A stretch of 64,000 nucleotides of DNA from Labrys miyagiensis (GTDB taxonomy: Bacteria; Pseudomonadota; Alphaproteobacteria; Rhizobiales; Labraceae), in contig NZ_BSPC01000058.1 of NCBI RefSeq assembly GCF_030160835.1, forward strand, positions 1 to 64,000, read 5' to 3'. Made by a program: the position numbers and the translations under genes. Under the pieces are notes generated by a model. It searched no databases. It was not told the DNA's origin and was given only the letters and a program-made list of their open reading frames with translations. Each line of letters begins with the position of its first letter. Position 1 is the first letter of the stretch. Below are positions 9,015 through 18,001 of this stretch, one piece after another.

Positions 9015-9419
9015 TCAGCATTTGCGGAAATAGCGGTAGACGTCCGGCGCGCCCATCCATTTGAAATCACGCGTCAAGCCACCCCGTGCATTGATCCAGC
9101 CGCGGATATCCGCGGCGTAACCACGCCAGAGCAAGTCGGTCATATCCGGGCGAAGGGCGGTGTGAAAACCGAACCGCGCCTGCGGCGTCACGCAGATGCG
9201 CTGCCGGGGAATATAGCCCAGCAATACGGTGCAGGCCGACTGGCAGGGCCCGACGATGCGGACATCGATACCGCGCGCCGCCAGCCCTTGCCAGCGCTGG
9301 GCATAAAGGGCGACGCTGCCGCCGTGGTCATCGAAGACATCGATGGTTTCGGCCGCAGCCCGTTGGGCGCCGATCAATGCCATGATCAGCGCGAATGCCA
9401 ATGTAGCTTTCTTCAGCAT
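9015..9419 (-). CDS. Small secreted ClpP-fold-like protein
   Basis: 134 residues with a signal peptide (cleavage likely after RAAAE). The remainder is a compact version of the fold seen in 6914-8329: a DDHGGSVALYAQRW segment where the longer protein has SRGGKVEAG, then IVGPCQSACTVLLGYIPR, where the serine of QSACT sits in the nucleophile position, and RFGFHTAL with the following histidine. Cysteines bracket the motif, suggesting a disulfide. Its function is unknown. It is convergent with the LOG gene, with a 21-base gap. Confidence 0.65.
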   Translation of the reverse strand: MLKKATLAFALIMALIGAQRAAAETIDVFDDHGGSVALYAQRWQGLAARGIDVRIVGPCQSACTVLLGYIPRQRICVTPQARFGFHTALRPDMTDLLWRGYAADIRGWINARGGLTRDFKWMGAPDVYRYFRKC

Positions 9420-9663
9420 GACGGCCTCGGCGGCACAGGGCGTCCCCCGGCAGGTGGATCTGGTTTGGACTTCGAGTTTTCCGACACTGGGTCAGGAAAT
9501 CATGGAACGTTCGGGTTGTGAACAAACCCGAAGTTGTCGTGTCGGCTGGCAAAGTCGCCTGCCACGACATCATGCGCCTTGCCAAGGTTCCGGCGCGCTG
9601 AATAAAACCTGTCATGCGCGTGTTCATCTCGGCCCACCGCTTTGAGGCGAGTACGGAAAGCCC

Positions 9664-10251
9664 ATGAAGCATTGCATCTCCAAACTAACGGCGGCAGCTT
9701 TTCTGGCCGGTTCCGCCCCCTTTCCTTCGGCCACTGCCGCCGACCTCTACAGGCTCGATCCCGACCACACCCAGACCATCTTCACCATCGATCACCTCGG
9801 CTATTCCCATATCACCGGCACGTTCCACGACATCAAGGGCACGCTGACGCTCGATGAGAAGAAGCCCGAGGGGAGCAGCGTTGAGGTGACGATCGGCACC
9901 GGCAGCGTCGATACCGGCTCGGCCGCGCGCGATGAGGATCTGCGCTCGGCCGACTACTTCAATGTGGCGAAGTTTCCTGCCATGACATTCAGGAGCACGG
10001 CCGTGAGGAAGCGTGGCGCCCGCACCGCTGATGTCACGGGCGACCTCACCTTGCTCGGCGTGACGAAACCGGTGGTGCTCAAGGTGACCTTCAACCGCAT
10101 GGCACCGGACTTCCTGCGCGGGAACAGCGTGGTGGCCGGCTTTACTGCCTCGGCCAGGATCAAGCGCTCGGATTTCGGCATGAAAGCCTTCCTGCCGCTG
10201 ATCGGCGATCAGGTCGACATCGCCATCAATGCCGAGGGAATCAGGCCGTAG
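9664..10251 (+). CDS. YceI-family periplasmic lipid-binding-like protein
   Basis: 195 residues with a signal peptide ending near ATAAD. The mature part shows the YceI signature from beginning to end: YRLDPDHTQTIFTIDHLGYSHITGTF, then VTIGTGSVDTGSAARDEDLRSADYFNVAKFPAMTFRS, then TADVTGDLTLLGVTKPVVLKV. YceI proteins are lipocalin-like beta barrels that bind polyisoprenoids. Length is normal. Its stop codon lies inside the 3' end of the convergent dhaL gene, so the two coding regions overlap by 11 bases tail to tail. Confidence 0.93.
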   Translation: MKHCISKLTAAAFLAGSAPFPSATAADLYRLDPDHTQTIFTIDHLGYSHITGTFHDIKGTLTLDEKKPEGSSVEVTIGTGSVDTGSAARDEDLRSADYFNVAKFPAMTFRSTAVRKRGARTADVTGDLTLLGVTKPVVLKVTFNRMAPDFLRGNSVVAGFTASARIKRSDFGMKAFLPLIGDQVDIAINAEGIRP

Positions 10252-10882
10252 CGCTCGCCGCCATCGCGTCGAGGATCACCACCGCCGACGCCGCGCCGGG
10301 ATCCATATGGCCGAGGACGCGCTCGCCGAGACGGGAGGCGCGGCCCTTGGACGCCAGCATCGCCTTGGTCGCCTCCGCGCCCTGCTCAGCCGCTTTGGCC
10401 GCGGCGCGCAGGCAGGCCTGCAGCGATTGTCCCTCGACGGCCGCGGCCTGGAGGGCCTCGGCGGCGGGAAGCCAGGCGTCGACCATGGTCTTCTCGCCAG
10501 GCTCGGCCTTGCCGCGATCCTGGATGCCTTGCGCCATCGCGGCCGTGGCGGCCACCATTGCGTCCCGGTCGAGGCTCGCTCTGCCCTTGACGGCAGCGCC
10601 AGCCCGCATGAAGGCCGTGGCATAAAGCGGGCCCGAGGACGCGCCGACCGCATTGAGGAAGGACTTCGCTGCCGTATTGAACACCTGTGTCGGCTCGGTC
10701 GTGACGGGGTCGAGACCGGCCAGCGCCTGCGTCACCGCGGCGAAACCCATGTCCATGGTGACGCCGTGATCCGCATCGCCGATCGCGCCATCGAGAGCCG
10801 ATAGGCGGTCCTTGTCGGCCTCGATCGCCCGCGCGATGGCATTGAACATCTGAATAAGTCTGGCGGTAGTGAACTCGGTCAT
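10241..10882 (-). CDS. dhaL: Dihydroxyacetone kinase subunit DhaL
   Basis: 213 residues from the ATG at 10882 (another ATG lies at 10906, eight codons up). DhaL is the nucleotide-binding subunit of two-component dihydroxyacetone kinases. Visible motifs are SALDGAIGDADHGVTMDMGF, with the aspartates that hold Mg-ADP, GASSGPLYATAF, and the C-terminal ASRLGERVLGHMDPGAASA. It follows dhaK by 44 bases on the same strand and so completes the kinase. No dhaM phosphotransferase gene is nearby, which leaves open whether ADP on DhaL is recharged by a distant PTS protein or ATP is used directly. Confidence 0.93.
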   Translation of the reverse strand: MTEFTTARLIQMFNAIARAIEADKDRLSALDGAIGDADHGVTMDMGFAAVTQALAGLDPVTTEPTQVFNTAAKSFLNAVGASSGPLYATAFMRAGAAVKGRASLDRDAMVAATAAMAQGIQDRGKAEPGEKTMVDAWLPAAEALQAAAVEGQSLQACLRAAAKAAEQGAEATKAMLASKGRASRLGERVLGHMDPGAASAVVILDAMAASATA

Positions 10883-10926
10883 CGCTTCGGTCCGCGGGAG
10901 TGGCATTCTTGACGAGAGGATGGACT

Positions 10927-11934
10927 TCAGCCCGCGCGGAACATCGCGCAGTCGCAGGGGTGGTCGAGGAGCTCGGTCAGTTCCTCGTCGAGGGCGAGGA
11001 GGGTGATCGAGGCGCCGGCCATCTCCAGCGAGGTGCAATAATTGCCGACCCAGGTGGCATGGACGACGATGCCTTTTTCGGCGAGGCGCTGATGCACGCG
11101 CCGGTTCATGACATAGAGTTCCATCAGCGGCGTGGAGCCCAGCGAATTGACCAGCACGGCGACCTTGCCGCCTTCGCGTGTCGGCAATTCGGTGAAGATG
11201 CGGTCCATGATCTCATCGGTCACCGCATCGGCGCTGCGCAGCGGCTCGCGGGCCACACCCGGCTCGCCATGGATGCCCATGCCGATTTCCATCTCGTTTT
11301 CGCCGATCTCGAAATTATGCTTGAGCGTGTGCGGCAGCGAACAGGGCGAGAGCGCTACGCCCATGGTGAAGGTGTGGTCATTGGCCTTGCGCGCCACGCG
11401 CTCGCATTCGTCGAAGGACCACATCTTGTCGCAGGCCGCGCCAACGATCTTGAAGATGAAGAAATTGCCGGCAACACCGCGCCGCTTGGACTTCTGATCC
11501 AGGGGCGCCGAGGCGACGTCGTCGGTGGTGAGCACGGTGCGGACTTCGATGTCGTCCATTGCTGCCATCTCGGCCGCCATGTCGAAATTCATCACGTCGC
11601 CGGCATAATTGCCATACATGAACAGCACGCCCGCTCCGCGGCTCGCAGCCTTGGCACATTCCACGATCGGATCGGGCGGTGGCGAAGCGAAGACATTGCC
11701 GACCGCGCAGGCATCCGCCAGGCCCTTGCCGACGAAGCCGAGGAAGGTCGGCTCATGACCGGAGCCGCCGCCGATCACCAGGCCGACCTTGCCCTGGCGT
11801 GGGCCATTGACGGCGACCACGGAGCGCGGGCTGCCCGGCACCTGCCTGATGTGGCCGGGATGGGCCCGCACCACGCCTTCGAGCATCTCCTCGATGATGT
11901 TCTTGGGATCGTTGATGAGCTTCTTGGTGGGCAA
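10927..11934 (-). CDS. dhaK: Dihydroxyacetone kinase subunit DhaK (substrate-binding)
   Basis: About 335 residues from a TTG start at 11934: TTG is preceded at normal distance by GGGAGGA and opens the family N-terminus PTKKLINDPKNIIEEML. The frame runs upstream to 11988, but those residues do not fit. Motifs are GGGSGHEPTF, LFMYGNYAGDVMNFDMA and GMGIHGEPG, whose histidine (about residue 220) binds dihydroxyacetone covalently as a hemiaminal. Partner DhaL follows. Related kinases phosphorylate erythrulose or other ketoses, so the substrate is not settled by sequence alone. Confidence 0.92.
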   Translation of the reverse strand: MPTKKLINDPKNIIEEMLEGVVRAHPGHIRQVPGSPRSVVAVNGPRQGKVGLVIGGGSGHEPTFLGFVGKGLADACAVGNVFASPPPDPIVECAKAASRGAGVLFMYGNYAGDVMNFDMAAEMAAMDDIEVRTVLTTDDVASAPLDQKSKRRGVAGNFFIFKIVGAACDKMWSFDECERVARKANDHTFTMGVALSPCSLPHTLKHNFEIGENEMEIGMGIHGEPGVAREPLRSADAVTDEIMDRIFTELPTREGGKVAVLVNSLGSTPLMELYVMNRRVHQRLAEKGIVVHATWVGNYCTSLEMAGASITLLALDEELTELLDHPCDCAMFRAG

Positions 11935-12218
11935 GGCGTTCCTCCCGAGGCCTGGCTCGCCTCGCCGAAGCGGGAGACTCACTGCCATGGGGAGAACCTG
12001 AAGGCGAATGCGCCAGAGGGCAAGAACGACGTGGCACCGAGAAAAGGGGCCGCATCAGATTTTCATCACCACGCACCTAATGGCTGGTTGTTTGTATTGT
12101 GATCGATGAGGCGAGATCGGACGGAAGCATGGTGTCCCCCACTCCCTGATTGCCCCAACCGCTCCCGGCATGTCCGGATATCTTTGAATCTCCATGCCCA
12201 CGCAGTATCTTCGTGCCC

Positions 12219-12455
12219 ATGATGAACGCGACGATGCAAAAGGATGAACAAACAGATCTCGCTCGCCTCACCGTTGAGGCAAGGCGTGATTTTCCGCGCG
12301 CCATCTTCTGGACCATTCCAATCAGTAGCGATCCCGCCGTCGAAGCGCGTAATATCGGTCATCAGCTCGAAAAATATGGCGGCATGGCCGGCATCGCCTT
12401 CGCAGCCAGGCTGGAAAATGCGCTCCGGCAGGCCGGGGAAGAGTCATGGCGCTAA
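12219..12455 (+). CDS. Small hypothetical protein
   Basis: About 78 residues; starts are possible at 12219, 12222 or 12231. The sequence is amphipathic, with an acidic N-terminus (MQKDEQTDLARLTVEARRDF), a middle WTIPISSDPAVEARNIGHQL and a C-terminal glycine-rich helix. Composition and codon use look like a real gene, and no better frame overlaps it. I do not recognise the family. It lies between dhaK (divergent) and cimA (convergent). Confidence 0.5.
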   Translation: MMNATMQKDEQTDLARLTVEARRDFPRAIFWTIPISSDPAVEARNIGHQLEKYGGMAGIAFAARLENALRQAGEESWR

Positions 12456-12543
12456 CGGACTTCCAGAAGGATATCCCGTGAAAAAGCGATCGCGGCTTTG
12501 AGCTAGATGATCCTGGGAATGGGATGCAAATTTTCCGTCAACC

Positions 12544-14142
12544 TCAAACTTCCGCGCCGGACTTCAGGAGCTTGTACGTCATCGAATCCGTCAGGGCCTG
12601 GAACGAAGCATCGATGATGTTGTCGGAGACGCCCACCGTGCTCCAGCGCTCGCCGGCCTTGTCCTGGAACTCGATGAGCACGCGGGTCACCGCGTCCGAG
12701 CCGCCCTGGAAGATGCGGACCTTGTAGTCCACCAGCTTCAGATCCTCGATATAGGATTGGTATTTGCCGAGATCCTTGCGCAGGGCGATGTCGAGGGCGT
12801 TGACCGGGCCCTGCCCCTCGGCGGCGGAGATCAGCTCGTCCCCACCCACTTTCACCTTGACGATGGCTTCCGAATAGCTGCCGAGCTCGCCCCGGGCATT
12901 CCAGCGCCGTTCCACATTCACGCTGAAGCGCTCGATGAAGAAGAATTCCGGCACGGTGCCGAGGATGCGCTTGGCCAGCAGGAAGAAGGAGGCGTCGGCG
13001 CCTTCATAGGCATAGCCCTGCGCTTCCTTGTCCTTCAGCGCGCCGAGCAGATGCATCAGGCGCGGATCATCCTTGTCGATGGTCAGGCCGAGGCGTTCGA
13101 GTTCGGCCAGGATATTCGACTTGCCGGCCTGATCGGAGACCAGGAGCTTGCGCCGGTTGCCGACGCTCTCCGGCGCGACATGCTCATAGGTCGAGGGGTC
13201 CTTGACCACGGCGGAGGCATGGATGCCGGCCTTGGTGGCGAAGGCCGAGGAACCGACATAGGGCGCATGATGGTCGGGCGTGCGATTCAGCAATTCGTCG
13301 AGCTTGCGCGACACGCGCGTCAGCGTCTCGAGCTTGTGCCCGTCGACGCCGATCTCGAAGCGCTCGGCATAATCGGGCTTGAGCAGGAGCGTGGGGATTA
13401 GGGAGGTGAGGTTGGCATTGCCGCAACGCTCGCCGAGGCCATTGAGCGTGCCCTGGATCTGGCGCACGCCCGCGCGCACAGCCGCAAGCGAATTCGCCAC
13501 CGCCTGCTCGGTGTCGTTATGGGCGTGAATGCCGAGATGGTCGCCCGGGATGACCTTCGCGACCTCGCCGACGATATGTTCGACCTCGTGGGGAAGCGTG
13601 CCGCCATTGGTGTCGCAAAGCACCACCCAGCGCGCGCCGGCCTCATAGGCGGCCCGGGCGCAAGAAAGTGCATAGTCGGGATTGGCCTTGTAGCCATCAA
13701 AGAAATGCTCGCAATCGAGCAGCACCTCGCGCCCGCGCGCCTTGGCGGTGGCGACGCTGTCGCGGATGCTGTCGAGATTCTCTTCCAGGCTGATGCCGAG
13801 CGCCACTCGCACCTGGTGATCCCAGCTCTTGGCGACGAAGCAGATCGCATCCGCCCTCGCGTCGAGAAGGCCGGCGATGCCGGGATCGTTGGCTGCCGAG
13901 CGGCCGGCACGCTTGGTCATGCCGAAGGCGGTGAACGTCGCCCTCAGGCCATTGTCCTGGCTGAAGAATTGTGTGTCGAGCGGATTGGCGCCGGGATAGC
14001 CGCCCTCGATATAGTCGACGCCGAGATCGTCGAGCAGACGGGCGATCGCCTGCTTGTCCGGCAGGGAGAAGTCGACGCCCGTGGTCTGGGCGCCGTCGCG
14101 CAGGGTGGTGTCGAAGAGATAGAGCCGGTCACGCGTCGTCAC
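12544..14142 (-). CDS. cimA: (R)-citramalate synthase CimA
   Basis: 532 residues. It condenses pyruvate and acetyl-CoA to citramalate, the first step of the threonine-independent route to isoleucine. The N-terminal TIM barrel has LYLFDTTLRDGAQTTGVDF (substrate and metal site) and GIHAHNDTEQAVANS (about residue 200); the C-terminal third is the LeuA-type regulatory domain. The TTGVDF variant and total length match the CimA branch rather than LeuA. The start is GTG at 14142, inside a GTGA overlap with the stop of the upstream GNAT gene, so translation is probably coupled in the operon cysS - GNAT - cimA. Confidence 0.92.
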   Translation of the reverse strand: MTTRDRLYLFDTTLRDGAQTTGVDFSLPDKQAIARLLDDLGVDYIEGGYPGANPLDTQFFSQDNGLRATFTAFGMTKRAGRSAANDPGIAGLLDARADAICFVAKSWDHQVRVALGISLEENLDSIRDSVATAKARGREVLLDCEHFFDGYKANPDYALSCARAAYEAGARWVVLCDTNGGTLPHEVEHIVGEVAKVIPGDHLGIHAHNDTEQAVANSLAAVRAGVRQIQGTLNGLGERCGNANLTSLIPTLLLKPDYAERFEIGVDGHKLETLTRVSRKLDELLNRTPDHHAPYVGSSAFATKAGIHASAVVKDPSTYEHVAPESVGNRRKLLVSDQAGKSNILAELERLGLTIDKDDPRLMHLLGALKDKEAQGYAYEGADASFFLLAKRILGTVPEFFFIERFSVNVERRWNARGELGSYSEAIVKVKVGGDELISAAEGQGPVNALDIALRKDLGKYQSYIEDLKLVDYKVRIFQGGSDAVTRVLIEFQDKAGERWSTVGVSDNIIDASFQALTDSMTYKLLKSGAEV

Positions 14143-14642
14143 GAAGCCGCTCCCGGCGCGACAAGCGTCTTCTTCATGGTGGTGTTGCCGAGCCACTCGT
14201 CGCCCAGCGTCACCGTGTTGCGCCGCTCGGCCGAAAAACCCTGCTTCTGGAAGAAGTCACGGGCCGTATCGCTGGCATCGACGGTGAGCGCCGTGACACC
14301 GCGCGCCTTGGCAAGTTGTTCGACGGCGTTGTAGAGCATGGCGGCCACGCCCTGCCCCGCCACGGCTGGATGGACGTAGAGCAGGTCCACCATTTCCTTG
14401 CCCTTGAGCGCGATGAAGCCGATGGGCGAGCCGCCGACCGTGGCGACGAGCGTAAGGGAGCCCGCGAGCCGATGGCTCCAGGCTTCTTCATCGTCGGCCG
14501 CGCTGGCCCAGGCTTCCTGCTGGCCCTCGGAATAGTCCTCCCCGGTCAGCTCATGGATGCTGGCGCGGAAGATTTCGGCCAGGATCGGCCCATCCGCCGG
14601 GAGGAAGGGGCGAAGCCCCGGTTTCGGCATTGCCTGTGCCAT
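14139..14642 (-). CDS. GNAT-family N-acetyltransferase
   Basis: 167 residues. The acetyl-CoA binding motif is visible as VDLLYVHPAVAGQGVAAMLYNAVEQLAKARG, followed by LTVDASDTARDFFQKQGF, the usual strand-helix near the C-terminus of GNAT proteins. Substrate is unknown. It overlaps cysS upstream by one base (TGATG) and cimA downstream by four (GTGA), so the three genes are one transcription unit. Confidence 0.88.
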   Translation of the reverse strand: MAQAMPKPGLRPFLPADGPILAEIFRASIHELTGEDYSEGQQEAWASAADDEEAWSHRLAGSLTLVATVGGSPIGFIALKGKEMVDLLYVHPAVAGQGVAAMLYNAVEQLAKARGVTALTVDASDTARDFFQKQGFSAERRNTVTLGDEWLGNTTMKKTLVAPGAAS

Positions 14643-16084
14643 CAGACCTTGACCTCCCAGCTCGTGGTGCCGTCCTTGTTGTCCTTGACGGCGATGTTGA
14701 GCCTTGTCAGCTCATCGCGGATGCGGTCCGATTCCGGCCAGTTCTTGGCTGCCCGAGCCGCCTTTCGCGCGACAAGAAGGGCCTCGACTTCCCCTCGCAG
14801 GGCCTCGCTGATCGCGGTGTCGCCCTTCAGCGCCGCCACATCGTTGCTGAAGCCGAGGAAGGCCAGGGTCGCCGCGCGGTCGGCCGGGCTCTCGATCTGG
14901 TGCAGGCGCGCCAGCACCGCCGGCGTCTTGAGGTCATCCGAAAGCGCCTCGATCACACCCGCATCGATGCCGCCGTCCGCCGGTGCGTCCTCATACCAGC
15001 GCAGCAGGGTCTGCTGTGCCTCGGTGAGGGCCTGCACGGTCCAGTCGATAGGCTGGCGGTAATGGGTGCGCAGCATGGCAAAGCGCAGCACATCGCCATG
15101 CCAGGCCCGGCCGCCGAACTTGTCGCTCGCCAGCAGTTCCCGGATGGTGATGAAGTTGCCCAGACTCTTGGACATCTTCTCGCTCTCGACCTGCAGGAAG
15201 CCGTTGTGCATCCAAACATTGGCCATCACCGGCGTGCCGAAGGCGCAGCAGCTTTGGGCGATCTCGTTCTCGTGATGCGGGAAGACGAGATCGATGCCAC
15301 CGCCATGGATGTCGAAGATGTTGCGGGCCGGATCGTCGCAAGCAAGGCCACCGCCGAAGGGCTCCAGGAGCTTGGCGGTCGCCATGGCGGAGCACTCGAT
15401 ATGCCAGCCAGGACGGCCCGGGGTGGCGATGCCGGCCGGGCTCGGCCAGCCAGGCTGATGGCCGTGCGAGGGCTTCCAGAGTACGAAATCCATGGGATCG
15501 CGCTTGTAGGGCGCAACATCGATGCGGGCACCCGACAACATCTCGTCGAGCGAGCGGCGGGCAAGCGAGCCATAGCGCGGCACCTCCGCGAGCTTTTCCA
15601 TCCCATGTACGGAGAACAGCACATGCTCCTCCGCGACATAGGCGACGCCCCGCGCGATCAGCCGTTCGATGAGCGCCTTCATCTCCTCGATATGATCGGT
15701 GGCGCGCGGCTCGACCATTTGCGGAAGCTGGCCGGGCTGATTGACCTCGCCGGGCATCAGCACGCCCAGCGCGCGGATATCCTGGTGGAACTGGGCCAGC
15801 GTGCCGTCCGTCAGTTCGCGGATGGAAATGCCGCGCTCGGCCGCCCTGTCGTTGATCTTGTCGTCAACGTCGGTGATGTTGCGGGCATAGGTGACATGCT
15901 CGGCGCCATAGATGTGGCGCAGCAGGCGGAACAGCACGTCGAACACAATGATCGGGCGGGCATTGCCGATATGGGCGAAGTCATAGACCGTGGGCCCGCA
16001 GACATACAGGCGCACGTGATCGGGATCGACCGGGTGGAAATCGACCTTGGCGCGCGTGCGCGTATCGTAGAGCCGTAAAGTCAT
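14642..16084 (-). CDS. cysS: Cysteinyl-tRNA synthetase
   Basis: 480 residues, class I aminoacyl-tRNA synthetase charging tRNA-Cys. The HIGH-type motif is FAHIGNARP (about residue 36), preceded by the zinc-ligand cysteine in YVCGPTVYD; further zinc ligands are CSA and HHENE; the KMSKS loop is KMSKSLGN (about residue 302). The C-terminal helical anticodon-binding part is complete and of normal length. It is first gene of the cysS - GNAT - cimA operon, with a one-base overlap at its end. Confidence 0.97.
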   Translation of the reverse strand: MTLRLYDTRTRAKVDFHPVDPDHVRLYVCGPTVYDFAHIGNARPIIVFDVLFRLLRHIYGAEHVTYARNITDVDDKINDRAAERGISIRELTDGTLAQFHQDIRALGVLMPGEVNQPGQLPQMVEPRATDHIEEMKALIERLIARGVAYVAEEHVLFSVHGMEKLAEVPRYGSLARRSLDEMLSGARIDVAPYKRDPMDFVLWKPSHGHQPGWPSPAGIATPGRPGWHIECSAMATAKLLEPFGGGLACDDPARNIFDIHGGGIDLVFPHHENEIAQSCCAFGTPVMANVWMHNGFLQVESEKMSKSLGNFITIRELLASDKFGGRAWHGDVLRFAMLRTHYRQPIDWTVQALTEAQQTLLRWYEDAPADGGIDAGVIEALSDDLKTPAVLARLHQIESPADRAATLAFLGFSNDVAALKGDTAISEALRGEVEALLVARKAARAAKNWPESDRIRDELTRLNIAVKDNKDGTTSWEVKV

Positions 16085-16304
16085 GCGTTCCCCACCTTGG
16101 CTGGCCAGGGGCGTCTGCGCTCAAGATTTTGGGCGAATGACGGCGCCAGCCAGCGTTTCTGCTAGCTGCAAATAATCCGCGAAAGGATGGCCGTCTTTGT
16201 CATGGGCGGGACCAATGTGCCAAGCAGGCGCGGAAGTCAAGATGGGGCGCCTCGGGATCGTATCCTGGTTCGATCGGTATCTGCCTTTTCAGCTCGGCGA
16301 GTAT

Positions 16305-16526
16305 TCACTCCTCCTCGCCGTAACGCAAAAAAGAGTCGAACTCCTGAGGCTTCATTTGCCGGACTTTTCGCTCGACGTCTCTCGAATACTTCCTGTCGTT
16401 CGGTTCAGTCCCCTTTTGGGCCTTCCGAGCATATTGCTGTAAGAACCGATGGATCGCTTCCGCCTTTAGCGCCTGCTTTTCGTCGACATTGAGGTGGCGT
16501 CGGGTGTGATCGTCACGCATCTGCAT
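16305..16526 (-). CDS. Small hypothetical, highly charged protein
   Basis: 73 residues. The ATG at 16526 is preceded by AAGGGATGAG, a fair ribosome binding site. The protein is basic and helical (VDEKQALKAEAIHRFLQQY, then NDRKYSRDVERKVRQMK) and ends in EFDSFLRYGEEE. The composition resembles a genuine small protein rather than a chance frame. I do not recognise a family. Confidence 0.45.
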   Translation of the reverse strand: MQMRDDHTRRHLNVDEKQALKAEAIHRFLQQYARKAQKGTEPNDRKYSRDVERKVRQMKPQEFDSFLRYGEEE

Positions 16527-16619
16527 TTCTCATCCCTTGCTTTGCGCCAAGCGTACACATCGTCACATCGGGGGGAGGCCGCGCCGGTGGTGAACCGGGC
16601 AATCGGGCGAACGCTTTCG

Positions 16620-16674
16620 TGGTCATCCCGTGCGCACTGCACCACGCAGTGGTGCAGTGCGCACGGGATGACCA
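16620..16674. repeat. Perfect 25-bp palindrome (GTCATCCCGTGCGC family)
   Basis: Arms 16620-16644 and 16650-16674 are perfect inverted copies around a 5-base loop (CGCAG). The core GTCATCCCGTGCGC recurs as the inverse GCGCACGGGATGACC at the end of the repeat near 36335. It looks like one unit of a REP-like dispersed palindrome. Confidence 0.75.
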
Positions 16675-16699
16675 TAAGGACATTCACTCAAGTGCGTTG

Positions 16700-17592
16700 G
16701 ACAAACATAGAACCAGTCTTGACTTTTGTTCATCCCCATGCTTTATTCCCTAACGGAATGAGGCGTCAGCAGCCGGTGTATGATCAACCCGGCTCCGAAC
16801 GCCTCCATCCACCCCGACAGCCTATCCAAGCGGTAGGCGCACGGTGGTCCTGCTTCTCTCGAAGCCGGCCTCCAGGGGTGACGTGCGGGACAGACGGGAT
16901 CGGCACCCCATGGAAGTGCCCTGTGATCCCTGGACGAAGCGTGAAGGGCTTGAGCCCGGCAACGCCTTTGTCCCCCGTCCCGCCGATGCGGTGAAGACGG
17001 CTCATGCCACTGTCCGGCCAGGACTGCAGCGCTGAGCCCCTTCGCCGAGCCGGCTGGTCAGGTTCGGATGGTCCGTGCCATCCGCTCCCGGCTCGCCTCC
17101 GCCTTCGGAAGGCGGAAAAACAGGTGGCCTTGCACGCCTTGTCAGCGCGCCAGGCAACCGGAACGGGGCGATGGCGGCCTGCACCGACAGTGCGGCCTGC
17201 ATCTTCCATGATCTTGCCTTCACGGCTGCTCCGCAGCCGCCATCGCCCGGTCTCTTCATCAACCCAGCCCGAAAGGGCGTGGGAACGAGAGCGCTTGCGC
17301 ATTGGGGTGAGAAAACGGCGGAAGCAAAAGGCGCTGACACGAAAGAGGCTGACGCTTGGGGATCGTTAGAAAAATCAGTGAATCGGCAAGCCGGTTTTCA
17401 AAGAGCGGGAGAGGCGCGCAAGCGTCGCGCTTGAAGCACTTGTTTTTTAACGATCCCTTAGTGATGCACAGCGGCAACATGGTTCCGCCAAAGTTTCTCC
17501 ACGTCGATTTACGGATGTTTAAAAGCGCACTGCGATGGTAGTCAGGCTCCGATATTGAACGGGGCAGCACCCGTTCACGAGCGCGTATTTCG
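16700..17592. other. Gene-free, hairpin-rich stretch
   Basis: About 890 bases without a convincing gene. Nested inverted repeats are dense: GAGCCGG (17047-17053) with CCGGCTC (17088-17094) enclosing GGATGG/CCATCC; TCCGCCTT (17098-17105) with AAGGCGGA (17109-17116); and GGGCGATGGCGG (17166-17177) with CCGCCATCGCCC (17237-17248), itself enclosing GGCTGC/GCAGCC. It may be a structured RNA or a mosaic of repeats. I tried to match it to RNase P RNA, tmRNA and SRP RNA and failed. Confidence 0.4.
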
Positions 17593-17892
17593 ATGAAACT
17601 TCCTGCTATTTCCCTGTTTGCGGCTGCGTTGGCCTTCGCCACACCCGCCTTTGCCCAGAACGTTGCCTCCTTTGTCGTCGCCAACGATGACGGCTATGGC
17701 GTCGACACCTGCCTGGAGAGCGGCGCGGCCTGTGGTGCACCCATCGCCACCGAATGGTGTGTCGCCAATGGCTATTCCAAGGCAATCGACTATCGCCGCC
17801 AGAGCGAAGCCGACATCACCGGTTCGATCAACGGCCCGACCCAGGTCGCCGTCGCGCAACCGCATGCGGTTGTGATTACCTGCGAGAAGTGA
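17593..17892 (+). CDS. Small secreted hypothetical protein
   Basis: 99 residues with a clean signal peptide (MKLPAISLFAAALAFATPAFA, cleavage before QN). The mature 78 residues contain four cysteines in VDTCLESGAACGAPIATEWC and the C-terminal VVITCEK, probably two disulfides, suggesting a small periplasmic or cell-surface protein. Comparable small secreted proteins are common in this group, but I do not recognise a named family. It is followed immediately by a palindromic repeat. Confidence 0.7.
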   Translation: MKLPAISLFAAALAFATPAFAQNVASFVVANDDGYGVDTCLESGAACGAPIATEWCVANGYSKAIDYRRQSEADITGSINGPTQVAVAQPHAVVITCEK

Positions 17893-18000
17893 CTGGGAGC
17901 GCGGACATCACAGCGACATGCCTTCATGCCGCGATGTCCGCTCTTCCTTTTCCCGCCAGCGCCACGGTTCCAAGAGCGGACAAGATGTCCGCGCTCCCAG
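17893..18000. repeat. MITE-like element, CTGGGAGCGCGGAC family
   Basis: A 17-bp arm, CTGGGAGCGCGGACATC (17893-17909), has a perfect inverted copy at 17984-18000. A second inner pair (GATGTCCGCTCTT near 17933 and AAGAGCGGAC near 17973) makes the whole 108-base element fold back on itself. The same termini bound the element at 59350-59516. Confidence 0.8.
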
Positions 18001-18001
18001 G

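Noticed and set aside
12066-12362. Minus-strand open frame of about 98 codons opposite the small hypothetical gene
   Set aside because: The plus-strand frame has more natural composition and a plausible start; the two cannot both be supported and the minus one shows nothing recognisable.
16784-17302. Minus-strand open frame of about 170 codons in the hairpin-rich stretch
   Set aside because: No recognised domain, Arg/Gly/Pro-rich mirror-like composition, overlaps strong inverted repeats, and no ribosome binding site of note.
16700-17592. Possible RNase P RNA, tmRNA or SRP RNA
   Set aside because: None of the conserved core sequences I can recall for these RNAs is present on either strand.
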